Shown here: positions 24,401 through 33,216 of the stretch, piece by piece | How the letters are laid out: each line of letters opens with the position of its first letter | Position numbering within the stretch: position 1 is the first letter of the stretch | DNA from: Pseudorhodoplanes sp. | GTDB taxonomy: Bacteria > Pseudomonadota > Alphaproteobacteria > Rhizobiales > Xanthobacteraceae | Length of the DNA stretch: 64,000 nt | Direction: 5' to 3' | NCBI GenBank assembly: GCA_032027085.1 | Contig: JAVSMS010000001.1 | Location: 1,256,332-1,320,331 of the forward strand | The notes under the pieces: generated by a model | What the model was told of the DNA's origin: nothing | The model's database searches: none | Seen by the model: only the letters and a program-made list of their open reading frames with translations | Made by a program: the position numbers and the translations under genes

Positions 24401-25107
24401 CCTTCCGCGACGAGACGCGCCGTCGCGCCTTCAATGCTGTCCTGCAGCCGCCTCACAAAATCCTGCTTGTCGAGCCCGGGCACAATCGGCTCGAGGATTT
24501 CGACGCGGATCGTCCCCGGGTAGCGCATGAATGAGCGCCGCGGCCAGAACAGTCCGGAATTCAGCGCAACCGGTACGCAGGCAATAGCGAGCTCGGCATA
24601 GAGATGCGCAACGCCGAACTTGTATTTCGGTTCGGCGCCGGGCGCGCGCCGCGTACCCTCCGGGAAGATGATGATCTGGCGGCCGCGGGCGGCTTCGTTT
24701 TTCGCGTTCTCGGTCATCCACGTGAGCGCCTGCGAACCGGCGCCGCGATCGACCGGAATCATTTCGGCCTTGCGCGCGCACCAGCCGAAAAACGGAATCC
24801 ACATCAGCTCGCGCTTGAGCACATATGCGGGGTCGTCGAACACCGTCATCAGCGCAAAGGTTTCCCACAGGGACTGATGCTTGGAGCCGACAAGAACCGC
24901 GCCGTGCGGAATACGCCCGGCACCGACAATTTCCATGCGGATGTTGCAGATCACGCGTAGCAGCCAGAAATTGACGTGACTCCAGTTCTTCACCAGCCAG
25001 ATCAGCGCGTGCCGCGGCATCAGCAGGGTCGGCAGCGCCACGATGAGATAGATGAACAGCACCAGATAGAAGGCGAGATTGAACAGAAAGGAACGAAGAG
25101 CGATCAC
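24358..25107 (-). CDS. plsC: 1-acyl-sn-glycerol-3-phosphate acyltransferase (PlsC family)
   Basis: A 249-residue acyltransferase with an N-terminal membrane region (about 5-50). The catalytic motif reads KHQSLWE (His77, Glu82), so the usual HX4D is HX4E in this protein. FPEGTR (148-153) is the phosphate-binding motif. It acylates lysophosphatidic acid to phosphatidic acid at the inner membrane. The start is GTG at 25107. It follows ydcF by 21 bases on the same strand and probably shares a transcript with ftsE-ftsX-ydcF. Confidence 0.86.
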   Translation of the reverse strand: MIALRSFLFNLAFYLVLFIYLIVALPTLLMPRHALIWLVKNWSHVNFWLLRVICNIRMEIVGAGRIPHGAVLVGSKHQSLWETFALMTVFDDPAYVLKRELMWIPFFGWCARKAEMIPVDRGAGSQALTWMTENAKNEAARGRQIIIFPEGTRRAPGAEPKYKFGVAHLYAELAIACVPVALNSGLFWPRRSFMRYPGTIRVEILEPIVPGLDKQDFVRRLQDSIEGATARLVAEGQRELERAGVTRAA

Positions 25108-25128
25108 GGGGCAATTCCGAAGGGGCGG

Positions 25129-25776
25129 TCAGGCAATCTGGAACGGCAGCCACATGCGGCCGAGGGCGACGGTATACTTCACATATTCCCAAAAGAGGAG
25201 CCGCAAGGTCGGCCCATTCGACCAGCTTGCGCGCAATTGCTCGCCCACCACCGGAAAGGCGATCAGCACGATGTCGGGCAGTTGATGCCTGAGCTCGGCC
25301 ATCGCCCGCGGCATGTGATAATTCGATGTCACCACGATGATCGATTTGAAGCCGCGCTCATTCACCCAGCGCCGGGTTTCGGTGGCATTGCCGATGGTGT
25401 TCAGCGCCGAGCGGTCGAGATCGACGCAGCAGGCGAAAATCTTGCCGTAGCCCGGTTTGAGCCGCTTGATCTCGCGCTCGCTGGTGAGGCGGTGCACGCC
25501 GGTGATCAGCAATCGCTTGCCGCGCCCATTGGCCAGCAGTTCGACCGCATCCTCGATGCGCGAGGCGCCCCCGGTCAGCACCACGATGCCGTCGGCATTG
25601 CGCCGAAGAGCCACCTCCTCGGTCGGCACATTGAGCAGGAAAACGCCGAAGCCGGCGGCGAAGAGTCCAATCAGGCCGGCGACGACCAGCGCCAGCAGCT
25701 TCAGCAGCCGCATCATGCGGCTGCCGCGGGGACCATGCCCCGTGTCCGGGTTAACCTGAGACTCTGCGGCGCCCAT
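25129..25776 (-). CDS. YdcF family (DUF218) membrane-anchored protein
   Basis: A 215-residue protein with one membrane helix (about 22-48) and a DUF218/YdcF domain. VVLTGGASRIEDAVELL, LLITGVH, DRSALNTIGNATETRRW and VVTSNYHMPRAM match the SAM-binding-like fold of this family, which includes ElyC and SanA envelope proteins. Its biochemical activity is unknown. ATG at 25776 was chosen; the frame extends to a TTG six codons upstream, and MMRLLK (25716) is another possible start. It lies between ftsX and plsC. Confidence 0.8.
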   Translation of the reverse strand: MGAAESQVNPDTGHGPRGSRMMRLLKLLALVVAGLIGLFAAGFGVFLLNVPTEEVALRRNADGIVVLTGGASRIEDAVELLANGRGKRLLITGVHRLTSEREIKRLKPGYGKIFACCVDLDRSALNTIGNATETRRWVNERGFKSIIVVTSNYHMPRAMAELRHQLPDIVLIAFPVVGEQLRASWSNGPTLRLLFWEYVKYTVALGRMWLPFQIA

Positions 25777-25828
25777 TTCCTCAATCCCTGCCAATCATGG
25801 CATGCGCCAGCGGAGGCATCGCGTGTCC

Positions 25829-26785
25829 TCAAAATCCGTCCAGCGTCTGAAACACCGTGCGCCGGGACGTCAGCGCGGCGATCACAGCAATCAGCGCGAT
25901 CTGCAAGAGAATGGCAATATAACCATTCAGGCCAATCGAAAAGCTGCCGAACAGGGCTTCGAACTGGTCAGCCCAGGGGGTGCCCGCGAACCAGCTCGCG
26001 CCCGAACCAAGGATGAGAAACAAGAGGATCGCGGCGCCGCCGCCGATCAGCCCGCCCTTGAGGCCAAGAAACAGAAAATGCCGCTGAAACTGGCCGACGA
26101 TGAAGCGGTCGCGGGCGCCGATCAGATGCAGCACTTCCACGATCGAGCGATTGGCAGCCATGGCGCCGCGGGTGGCAAAGGTCACCGACAGCACGGTGGC
26201 GGCGAACATCAGCACCAGAATGACGATGCCGGCGATGACGGCGCTGTTGGCCATGGCGCGCATGCGGTCGACCCAGGAACGGTGATCGTCCAGCGTCGCG
26301 CCCTGCACCTGTTCGGCGAGACGCCGGCGCAGCGCAGAAAGATCGGCGCCCGCCCCGGGGTCGACCTTGACCACGATCAGGCGCGGCACCGGCAGCTCGT
26401 CGATGGCGAGATTGCGGCCGAGCCAGGGCTCGAGCAGCTTGGCGGACTCCTCGCGGCTATAGACCCGAACCTCGGAGATTCCCGGAAAGGCGCGCACGAT
26501 ATCGGCGGCGCGTCTCACTTCCGCCTCGGCATCGCGGCCGGCGATCGTGCGAATTTGCACCGTGACTTCGCGCGCCACATCCGACTGCCAGTCGCTCGCG
26601 GTCGTGCGCACCAGCATGACCGCGCCGGTGGTGAGGGAGGCGAGGAATGTCATGATCGCCACGACCGCGACCAGGGCGCGGCCGCTGATGGAATCCTTCG
26701 GCACGATCGGGCTTTCGACCTGCAGCAGGGCACCGCGCGGCAGATGCTGCGGCGGACCGGTCGGAGCCTGGCGGGGATCGCTCAT
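25829..26785 (-). CDS. ftsX: Cell division protein FtsX
   Basis: A 318-residue FtsX-type ABC transporter membrane subunit. The first membrane helix is near residues 38-60. A periplasmic domain (about 60-165) follows, then three helices, including the NRSIVEVLHLIGARDRFI loop typical of FtsX. With FtsE it controls peptidoglycan hydrolases at the division site. ATG at 26785 lies seven bases after the ftsE stop and gives a normal length; a longer frame overlapping ftsE is not favoured. Confidence 0.9.
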   Translation of the reverse strand: MSDPRQAPTGPPQHLPRGALLQVESPIVPKDSISGRALVAVVAIMTFLASLTTGAVMLVRTTASDWQSDVAREVTVQIRTIAGRDAEAEVRRAADIVRAFPGISEVRVYSREESAKLLEPWLGRNLAIDELPVPRLIVVKVDPGAGADLSALRRRLAEQVQGATLDDHRSWVDRMRAMANSAVIAGIVILVLMFAATVLSVTFATRGAMAANRSIVEVLHLIGARDRFIVGQFQRHFLFLGLKGGLIGGGAAILLFLILGSGASWFAGTPWADQFEALFGSFSIGLNGYIAILLQIALIAVIAALTSRRTVFQTLDGF

Positions 26786-26792
26786 GTCACGC

Positions 26793-27452
26793 TCAATCGT
26801 AAAGATGCAGGCGGCCCTCGTGCAGCACGAGACGGCGCGCATCGTATTGATCCATCAGGGCGATGTCGTGGGTTGCGATCACCACCGCGGTGCCGGTCTT
26901 GTTCAGTTCGACAAACAGCCGCAGCAAACGCTGGCCGAGATTGGGATCGACATTGCCGGTCGGCTCGTCTGCGAGCAGCAGTTCGGGTCGGGCGATAACC
27001 GCGCGAGCGATCGCCGCGCGCTGCTTCTCTCCGCCCGAGAGAACCGGCGGCAGCGCCCACATGCGCTCGCCGAGCCCCACCCATTGCAGCAATTCGATCA
27101 CCTCGGACCGGTAGCTCGCCTCATCCCGGCCCATGACCCGGAAAGGCAGCGCCACATTCTCATAGGTGGTCATGTGGTCGAGCAGGCGGAAATCCTGGAA
27201 GACAATGCCGATGCGCCGCCGCAGGGCGGCGAGATCGTCGCTGTCGAGGCTTGCGATATCGCAATTGAACAGGGTCATCAGGCCGCGGGTGGGCCGGATC
27301 GACATGTAAAGCAGCTTGAGCAGGGAGGTCTTGCCGGCGCCGGAGGGGCCGGTCAGGAACTGGAATGAATGCGGTTCAATGCGGAAAGTGAGGTCGCGCA
27401 GCACCTCCGGGCCCAGGCCGTATCGCAATCCCACATTCTCGAACCGGACCAC
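26793..27452 (-). CDS. ftsE: Cell division ATP-binding protein FtsE
   Basis: A 219-residue ABC ATPase with Walker A GPSGAGKT (35-42), signature LSGGEKQR (138-145) and Walker B LLLADEP (158-164). The FtsE pattern VFQDFRLLDHMTTYENVALP is clear. It couples ATP hydrolysis to FtsX-mediated activation of cell-wall hydrolases during division. The start is GTG at 27452, where MVRFENVGLRYG-type N-termini begin. It leads the minus-strand run ftsE-ftsX-ydcF-plsC and is divergent from the zinc-ribbon gene. Confidence 0.94.
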   Translation of the reverse strand: MVRFENVGLRYGLGPEVLRDLTFRIEPHSFQFLTGPSGAGKTSLLKLLYMSIRPTRGLMTLFNCDIASLDSDDLAALRRRIGIVFQDFRLLDHMTTYENVALPFRVMGRDEASYRSEVIELLQWVGLGERMWALPPVLSGGEKQRAAIARAVIARPELLLADEPTGNVDPNLGQRLLRLFVELNKTGTAVVIATHDIALMDQYDARRLVLHEGRLHLYD

Positions 27453-27658
27453 GCCCCGCTCCGATGGTCTGCACGCCGGCCAGCCTGCGTGGCGGCCGGC
27501 TCCCCACTGATTCGGCCTTTTTCGCCGATCTCTGTGACTTTTACAGGATTGGTCCCAACCCGCCAGCGCCGGCCAAATGCGACATTTCCGGCCGTCATGG
27601 TTTCCGATGCTTTAACGGTCGCCTGCTAGGCTGCCCGCCGGATCACAGTGGCGTAGTG

Positions 27659-28597
27659 ATGATGTTGATCGTCTGTCCCCAATGTGCTGCGTCCTACCAG
27701 GTCGCACCCAGCTCGCTCGGCCTGGACGGCCGTTCGGTTCGTTGCGCCAATTGCCACACGATCTGGTTTGCGACACCGGTGGAAGCCGTGCTGGAAGGGA
27801 CGGCGGATGTTTCCGTCCCCTTGCCGGACAGCGCGAGCGGCGCGACCGACCACATGGTCACCGATGAGTCCATTTCCTCCGCCCCTGTTGAGCCGCATGA
27901 CCGCCTGCCGCTTGGTGACGACATTGCGGTCGCGGATGGTGCCCGCGACGGCGATATCTCTGCCGACATCGCCACCCTTCCAGACGAACCCGCGTCGGCC
28001 GTGCTCGGCCATTCTCCCTCCATCGTTCCGCCGATCGAGGATGCCAGCGCGCTGCAATATTCCACCCCACCGCCCGGCGAAGACATCGAAAGCCTCGCCG
28101 CGCGCCGTGAGGCGGAGCGGCAAAAGCGCCAAATCTGGCGCAGGCTGAAGCCGGGGGTTCCGAGCCTCGCTACGGTGATCGTGATTCTCGGCGGCGTGTT
28201 TGTGGTTCTGCTCGCGGCGCGCGACCAGATCGTCGGATTCGCGCCGCAGACCGCATCTTTCTATGCCTCGATCGGCATGCCGGTGAATCTGCGCGGATTG
28301 GATTTCGAAAATATCCGTGTCATCCGCGACACCCAGGACGGTATTCCGGTGCTGGTCGTGGAAGGCACGATCGTCGCCTCCGGCAAGGGAATCGTCGAAG
28401 TGCCGCGGCTGCGCTTCGCCATTCACGATCAGACCGGCAAGGAAATCTATACCTGGACCATGATGCCGAGCCGCACCTTGGTGGCATCGGGCGAAACCCT
28501 ACCGTTTCGCTCGCGGCTTGCCTCACCTCCGGCGGAAGGCCGGGACGTGAGTATACGTTTCTTTAATCGGCGGGATGCGATGTCCGGCTTCCGGTGA
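27659..28597 (+). CDS. MJ0042-type zinc-ribbon, membrane-anchored protein (DUF3426-like)
   Basis: A 312-residue protein. An N-terminal zinc ribbon has Cys6, Cys9, Cys29 and Cys32 (CPQC...CANC). An acidic, low-complexity linker (50-145) follows, then a basic stretch, one membrane helix (169-188) and a C-terminal domain of about 120 residues. Proteins of this layout in alphaproteobacteria are widely conserved next to ftsEX but have no assigned role. The ATG at 27659 is followed by a second ATG. Its last four bases precede the cpdR-like gene closely, so the two probably share a message. Confidence 0.82.
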   Translation: MMLIVCPQCAASYQVAPSSLGLDGRSVRCANCHTIWFATPVEAVLEGTADVSVPLPDSASGATDHMVTDESISSAPVEPHDRLPLGDDIAVADGARDGDISADIATLPDEPASAVLGHSPSIVPPIEDASALQYSTPPPGEDIESLAARREAERQKRQIWRRLKPGVPSLATVIVILGGVFVVLLAARDQIVGFAPQTASFYASIGMPVNLRGLDFENIRVIRDTQDGIPVLVVEGTIVASGKGIVEVPRLRFAIHDQTGKEIYTWTMMPSRTLVASGETLPFRSRLASPPAEGRDVSIRFFNRRDAMSGFR

Positions 28598-28605
28598 GGA
28601 CTCGC

Positions 28606-28983
28606 ATGGCTCGCATTCTTCTTGCAGAAGACGAAGATTCGCTGCGTGCACTGGTTGCGCGCGCACTGAAACAGGCCGGGCATGACGTCATCGCGCAGAG
28701 CGACGGGGCGGCCGCGCTGGATTGCCTGGTGCGCGAGAACGGCAAATTCGATCTGCTCCTCACCGACATCCGCATGCCGATTATGGACGGCATCGCACTG
28801 GCATTGACCGCGAGCCGCGACTATCCGCGTCTCACCATCCTGCTGATGACCGGCTATGCCGACCAGCGCGAACGCGCGCATGGCCTCAGCCTCCTGATCC
28901 ACGACGTGATCACCAAGCCTTTCACGCTCACCGCCATTTGCGGTGCGGTGAGCGAGGCGCTGGCCGAGCGCAAGGTGCATTGA
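28606..28983 (+). CDS. cpdR: CpdR-like single-domain response regulator
   Basis: A 125-residue stand-alone receiver domain. Acidic pocket residues Glu8-Asp9, phospho-acceptor Asp54 in LLLTDIRMP and the conserved Lys in TKPF are present; no output domain follows. The N-terminus MARILLAEDEDSLRA closely matches CpdR, which in alphaproteobacteria is dephosphorylated to direct ClpXP to cell-cycle proteins such as CtrA. Start MARIL is preferred over a frame beginning four codons earlier inside the upstream gene. CpdR identity is probable rather than proven; paralogs exist. Confidence 0.78.
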   Translation: MARILLAEDEDSLRALVARALKQAGHDVIAQSDGAAALDCLVRENGKFDLLLTDIRMPIMDGIALALTASRDYPRLTILLMTGYADQRERAHGLSLLIHDVITKPFTLTAICGAVSEALAERKVH

Positions 28984-29002
28984 CGGCACCGCTGTGCCGG
29001 CT

Positions 29003-29887
29003 TCACACGATCGCTGCGCCGCCCAGAGCGGAAAGTTTGTCTGGATTTCGCATGATGTAGATGCCGGCCGCGCGCCCCTCCTCGTCATAAGCGAACGAGA
29101 CGGATGCGATGGTCGCACCGTCCTTGCGCACGATAACACCCCGGGTGCCGTTGATATCAGTCACCACCCATTCATAGCCATTCCAGTTCGCGTGCAGGAC
29201 CTGCGTGATGAAGCCGAGCACGCTGGTCTTGCCGCGCAGCACTTCCAGCGTCGCCGGCACCTTGCCGCCGCCGTCCGCCGCCAATTCGATCTCGTCCGAC
29301 AGGAGCGCGGCGAATTGTTGGGTATGCCCGCTGACGATGGCCGCTTCGAAAGCCGCCAGCAACTCGTTTTGGCGTTCCGGCGGCGTGACATGCCGCACCT
29401 TGGTCTGATCGATGTTGGCGCGGGCGCGCGATACCAGCTTGCGGCAGGCCGACTCCTGCATGTCCAGGGCTTTTGCAATGTCCGGATAGGCAACGTCGAA
29501 AATCTCGTGCAGCAAATATGCGGCGCGCTCTTTCGGCGTCAGCCTTTCCAGCAGCAACAGAAAGGCCGTGGTAAGAGAGGAGGTCAGCGACAATTTTTCC
29601 TCCGACATCTCCTCGGTCACCGTATGCACGGGCTCCGGCAGCCACGGCCCGACATAGTCGACACGCGTACGATGCGCGGCGCGTAACAGATCGATGCAGC
29701 GGCGGGTGCAGGCGGTGGTTAGCCAGGCTGCCGGACTCTCGATTTCGTCCTTGTCGGCCATCTGCCACTTGATGAAGGTGTCCTGCACCGCATCCTCGGC
29801 GTCGGCGCGCGAGCCAAGGATGCGGTAGGCCAGTCCCAGCAGCATGGGGCGATTGTTCTCGAAAATCAGAACGCCTTGGTCAGACAT
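29003..29887 (-). CDS. ECF41-type RNA polymerase sigma factor with C-terminal SnoaL-like domain
   Basis: A 294-residue ECF sigma factor: sigma-2 (about 8-75), sigma-4 (about 105-160) and a C-terminal SnoaL-like extension (170-290). All three marks of group ECF41 are visible: WLPEP in the linker (82-86), DGGGK (205-209) and NPDKL (281-285). In this group the fused domain, not a separate anti-sigma factor, controls activity. The gene lies one base after a carboxymuconolactone-decarboxylase-family gene, the usual ECF41 partner and target, and is co-transcribed with it. The signal is unknown. Confidence 0.9.
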   Translation of the reverse strand: MSDQGVLIFENNRPMLLGLAYRILGSRADAEDAVQDTFIKWQMADKDEIESPAAWLTTACTRRCIDLLRAAHRTRVDYVGPWLPEPVHTVTEEMSEEKLSLTSSLTTAFLLLLERLTPKERAAYLLHEIFDVAYPDIAKALDMQESACRKLVSRARANIDQTKVRHVTPPERQNELLAAFEAAIVSGHTQQFAALLSDEIELAADGGGKVPATLEVLRGKTSVLGFITQVLHANWNGYEWVVTDINGTRGVIVRKDGATIASVSFAYDEEGRAAGIYIMRNPDKLSALGGAAIV

Positions 29888-29888
29888 G

Positions 29889-30323
29889 TCAGTGCCTCGA
29901 CACTCCAAGTCTGTTCCACATATTGATCATTGCGGCGATCGTGGTCAGCAGCCCGATTTCCTTATCGGTGAAGTGATGGCGCAGCTGCGCCCGCAAGGCC
30001 GCATAATCGGTTTTGCGATCGAGATAGGTGAGCGCTTCCGTCCAGGCCAGCGCAGCGCGCTCGCGCTCGCTGAAATCCGACACATGCTCCCACACGACGA
30101 CCCGGTCGAGCCGATCATTGGTCTCACCGTCTTCGCGTGCCTCTCGTGTATGCATCTTCACACAATGCGCACATTCGTTGATCTGCGAGGCGCGCAGCAG
30201 AACCAGATGGTAGATTGTCCGGTCGAAGCCGTGGACGTCGATCGTCTTGTGAACATTCTGCAAGGCCTGCAAAACGTCCGGGATTTCCTGCTCGTAGCGG
30301 ACGGCAAGGGTCCTGTCACTCAT
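29889..30323 (-). CDS. Carboxymuconolactone decarboxylase/AhpD-family protein, ECF41 partner
   Basis: A 144-residue AhpD-like protein with the redox motif ECAHC and its histidine (Cys51, Cys54, His58) in the family pattern EXXCXXCXXXH. AhpD-like proteins are disulfide reductases or peroxidases; the substrate here is unknown. ATG at 30323 was chosen; the longer frame upstream lacks family similarity. The stop is one base from the start of the ECF41 sigma gene. This conserved pair suggests that the sigma factor transcribes its own operon. Confidence 0.86.
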   Translation of the reverse strand: MSDRTLAVRYEQEIPDVLQALQNVHKTIDVHGFDRTIYHLVLLRASQINECAHCVKMHTREAREDGETNDRLDRVVVWEHVSDFSERERAALAWTEALTYLDRKTDYAALRAQLRHHFTDKEIGLLTTIAAMINMWNRLGVSRH

Positions 30324-30434
30324 CGTCTTTCTCCATCGTGAGGCGGTTATGCCCTGATGACGAAGGAGCGGACGAGTTTGTGACGTGGGCCGCGAAAAAT
30401 CTTTGCGGGCCCGCGAGTGTCGGTGACCGTTCAT

Positions 30435-30512
30435 GTCGTCCCCGCGCAAGCGGGTACCCATAGCCACATTGCTATCGGGGTGTTTATGGGTCCCCACTTG
30501 CGGGGGGACGAC
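30435..30512. repeat. Bipartite palindromic repeat (REPIN-like), GTCGTCCCC variant
   Basis: Outer arms GTCGTCCCCGC and GCGGGGGGACGAC pair, as do inner TACCCATA and TTTATGGGTC, around the 30-base centre. The 78-base element lies between the DUF4175 stop (12 bases away) and the carboxymuconolactone decarboxylase gene. Confidence 0.65.
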
Positions 30513-30523
30513 CTAGAAGAGCC

Positions 30524-33067
30524 TCAGAAGTCTCGTAGCAGGCGCTCGATATAATCGAGTTCAAGCTGCGGGCGCGCCGGATCGGAGAAGCGGCGGCGTA
30601 GCTCTTCCAGGATACGGCGGGCGCGCTGCACGTCGATCTCGCCCGGCACTTTGACGGTGACGTCGTCGTTATAGCCGCGGGTCTGCCGTCCTAGCGGGTC
30701 AGTCTCCTGTGCCGCCCGATTCTGCTGGCGGCCGCCGGGCTGGCCGGGTCCGGGCCCCATGCCCTGTTGCTGCTGCATGGACTGCGCCATCCCCTGCGCG
30801 CCGCGACGCAAGGCTTCAAGCGCACGCCCCTGTGCGTCGACCGCGCTGTCGGCCTGGCCATCGCCGAGCGAGCCTTCGGCATCTCCCATCGCCTCGCCGG
30901 CGCGGCCAAGCTGCTGCATGCCGCCGTCGCCCTGCTCGCCCTGATCATTGGGCTGCTGCTGGCCGAGTCCGCGCTGGCGCAATTGCTCGAGCAGCTTCTG
31001 CAGCTGCTCGCGCAGGGCCTGCTGATTCTGCCGCAATTCGCCGAAATTCTGCTGGCCTTGCTGACCCTGCTGGCCGCGCTGGCGCTCGCGCCGCTGATCC
31101 TGTCCCTGGCGGAAGGTGCGGTCGCGCAATTGTTGCTGCTCGCGGATCATGTTGCCGAGCTCGTCGAGCGCCGACATCATGTCGTCGCCGTCATCGCCGT
31201 CCTGCTGCTGACCCGGGCGGGCCGTCTGCAGGTTTTCCAGCATCGACTGCAACTGCTCGAGCAGGCGCCGCGCCGCATCCTTGGCGCCGGAGCGCGCCAG
31301 ATCCTCGAGGCGGTCTATCATGTTCTTGAGATCCTGCGGCCGCAGGCTGCGGGCATTGGGATCCGCCTGCCGCGACAGCCGCTGCGGATTCCTGCGCATT
31401 TCTTCCGCCAGCGCCTGAAGGAACTTGTCGAGCGCCGCGCGCAGATCGTCGGTCAGCTTCTTGATCTCTTCATCGCTGGCGCCGCGTTCCAGCGCCTCGC
31501 GCAGGGCTTCCTGGGCGTTGCGCAACGCAGCCTCGGCGTCGGACACATTGCCGTCCTCAAGCGTCACCGCCATGTCCCAGAGCCGCGCCACCACGTCGCG
31601 CAAGGCGTCGTCGCTGCGGGCGCGGGTGAGCTGCCAGTAGATTGAGCGCAGGCCGAGATAGACGCCGCTTTCGATCTTGAACACTTCCGGCGCAATGGCG
31701 AGCGCGTCGAGCGCCATCAGTACCCGCGATTTGGATTCGGCATCGAGCGCCAGAATGCGCCGCTGCTCGATCAGCGCGCGCGCCATAGGCTTGGTGAAGA
31801 TGCGCTGCGGCAACTGCAATTCGATCGCCTCGGAACGCCCTTCATTGCCGCCTTCGTCGCGTGCGATCAGAGTCATCGTGACATCGGCGCCGGCCCAGGG
31901 ATGATCGGACACGTTCCTTGTCGTCTGGCCCGCGCCTGCACGCGTGCGCGCCTGCGGCAGGGCCAGCGGAAAATCCGGAGCGCCGTAAAGGGCGCGCGGA
32001 CGGCGCCCCTGCGGGTCAGCCGCCTGCTTGAGGGCGAAAGACGCGTGCGCTTCGACCACGCCGTAATCGTCTTCCATCTTGTAATTGAGAAGTAGCGAAC
32101 CGCGCAGTTGCGGCTCCGGATCCTTGGTCAGCGCGATGGCAGGCGCATGATCAGGAATCGCGGTGAACGACCAGACCACGTCACGGCCGAGACCGCGCAG
32201 CACGACTTCACCCTGATCCTGAATCACGAAACGATGTTCTTCCGCATCCGCCGCCGCGGGCGCCGCCGATGCGGCAGGAGCGGCGCTTGTCTCGGTCTCT
32301 TCCTTCGGCGCGTTGAGCCCGCCTTTGGCGACGATGTCGAGCTTAGCAACGCCGGTCGAGCGAATGACCAACACCGAGCCCGCCGGCACCGCAATCGGCG
32401 CAGATGCGCGCGCGGTTTCGCCAGGCCGGAGGCCGGGCAGGATGACGGGCGGCCGTGCCGTATATGCCGGCGGTGTCACCCATGCATCGACGCGGTAATT
32501 CGCCGGGGCGACGACGCCGTGCCAGTCGAACGCCATCGCCACGCGGCGATTGCGGTCGCCGCCCGCCGCGAAAAAGCTCGCGACCACGAGGATGAGAACC
32601 AGCGCGCGCAAAGCGTAAGGATCGCGCGTGACAAGACGCGGCGACGGCCAGCCGGCCTTGAGATTGCGGGCCGCGCTGAGCGCGCGTTCAAGATGTACAC
32701 GCCACAAGGCCTGCGAAACCGGATCATCCTGTGCCATGGACAGCCGGTCGGCCACTGCCGTCGCGGGGCGGTGTGCTCGCCCGCTGACGCGGTCGAGCCG
32801 ACGCAACCCCTCGAAGATGCCCGGCATGCGCACATGCACAAAGGGCCATGCGGCCGCGAGCAGCAGGACCGCAAACAGCGCCATGCCGATGGCGCGGCCC
32901 ATAGGCGGCAGCCACAGCCAGAGACCGATCCAGGACAAGGCCAGGAAAAGTCCGAGAACCGTGAGCACCGCCGCAAGTGGCGGCCAGACCCGTTCCCACA
33001 GGATCGATCTGCGGGCCCGGACGATGGCCCGTTCCAGCCGGGAAGTCCCGCTCCGTGGATCGGACAT
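30524..33067 (-). CDS. DUF4175/TIGR02302 family large membrane protein
   Basis: An 847-residue protein with two N-terminal membrane helices (about 30-75), a third near 155-175, a beta-rich region to about 450, and a long helical C-terminal half with a Gln/Arg/Gly-rich low-complexity segment (about 640-790). The TIGR02302 family is restricted mainly to Hyphomicrobiales, commonly next to lysA and argH as here; its role is unknown, and a periplasmic or cell-envelope task is inferred. ATG at 33067 is preferred over an in-frame GTG at 33094. Confidence 0.85.
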   Translation of the reverse strand: MSDPRSGTSRLERAIVRARRSILWERVWPPLAAVLTVLGLFLALSWIGLWLWLPPMGRAIGMALFAVLLLAAAWPFVHVRMPGIFEGLRRLDRVSGRAHRPATAVADRLSMAQDDPVSQALWRVHLERALSAARNLKAGWPSPRLVTRDPYALRALVLILVVASFFAAGGDRNRRVAMAFDWHGVVAPANYRVDAWVTPPAYTARPPVILPGLRPGETARASAPIAVPAGSVLVIRSTGVAKLDIVAKGGLNAPKEETETSAAPAASAAPAAADAEEHRFVIQDQGEVVLRGLGRDVVWSFTAIPDHAPAIALTKDPEPQLRGSLLLNYKMEDDYGVVEAHASFALKQAADPQGRRPRALYGAPDFPLALPQARTRAGAGQTTRNVSDHPWAGADVTMTLIARDEGGNEGRSEAIELQLPQRIFTKPMARALIEQRRILALDAESKSRVLMALDALAIAPEVFKIESGVYLGLRSIYWQLTRARSDDALRDVVARLWDMAVTLEDGNVSDAEAALRNAQEALREALERGASDEEIKKLTDDLRAALDKFLQALAEEMRRNPQRLSRQADPNARSLRPQDLKNMIDRLEDLARSGAKDAARRLLEQLQSMLENLQTARPGQQQDGDDGDDMMSALDELGNMIREQQQLRDRTFRQGQDQRRERQRGQQGQQGQQNFGELRQNQQALREQLQKLLEQLRQRGLGQQQPNDQGEQGDGGMQQLGRAGEAMGDAEGSLGDGQADSAVDAQGRALEALRRGAQGMAQSMQQQQGMGPGPGQPGGRQQNRAAQETDPLGRQTRGYNDDVTVKVPGEIDVQRARRILEELRRRFSDPARPQLELDYIERLLRDF

Positions 33068-33216
33068 TTCAGGCCCTTGCGGCGTCTGGGTCACCTCGGT
33101 CTCCGGGCTGACGACATCAAATAGCTTACCATGGCCCCTGATTCACAACACCGGCGCACGGGATTGTGAAGCAAGGCGCAGGCCAGCCATGACCGAAACA
33201 TGGGTCTTGCGTGCGA

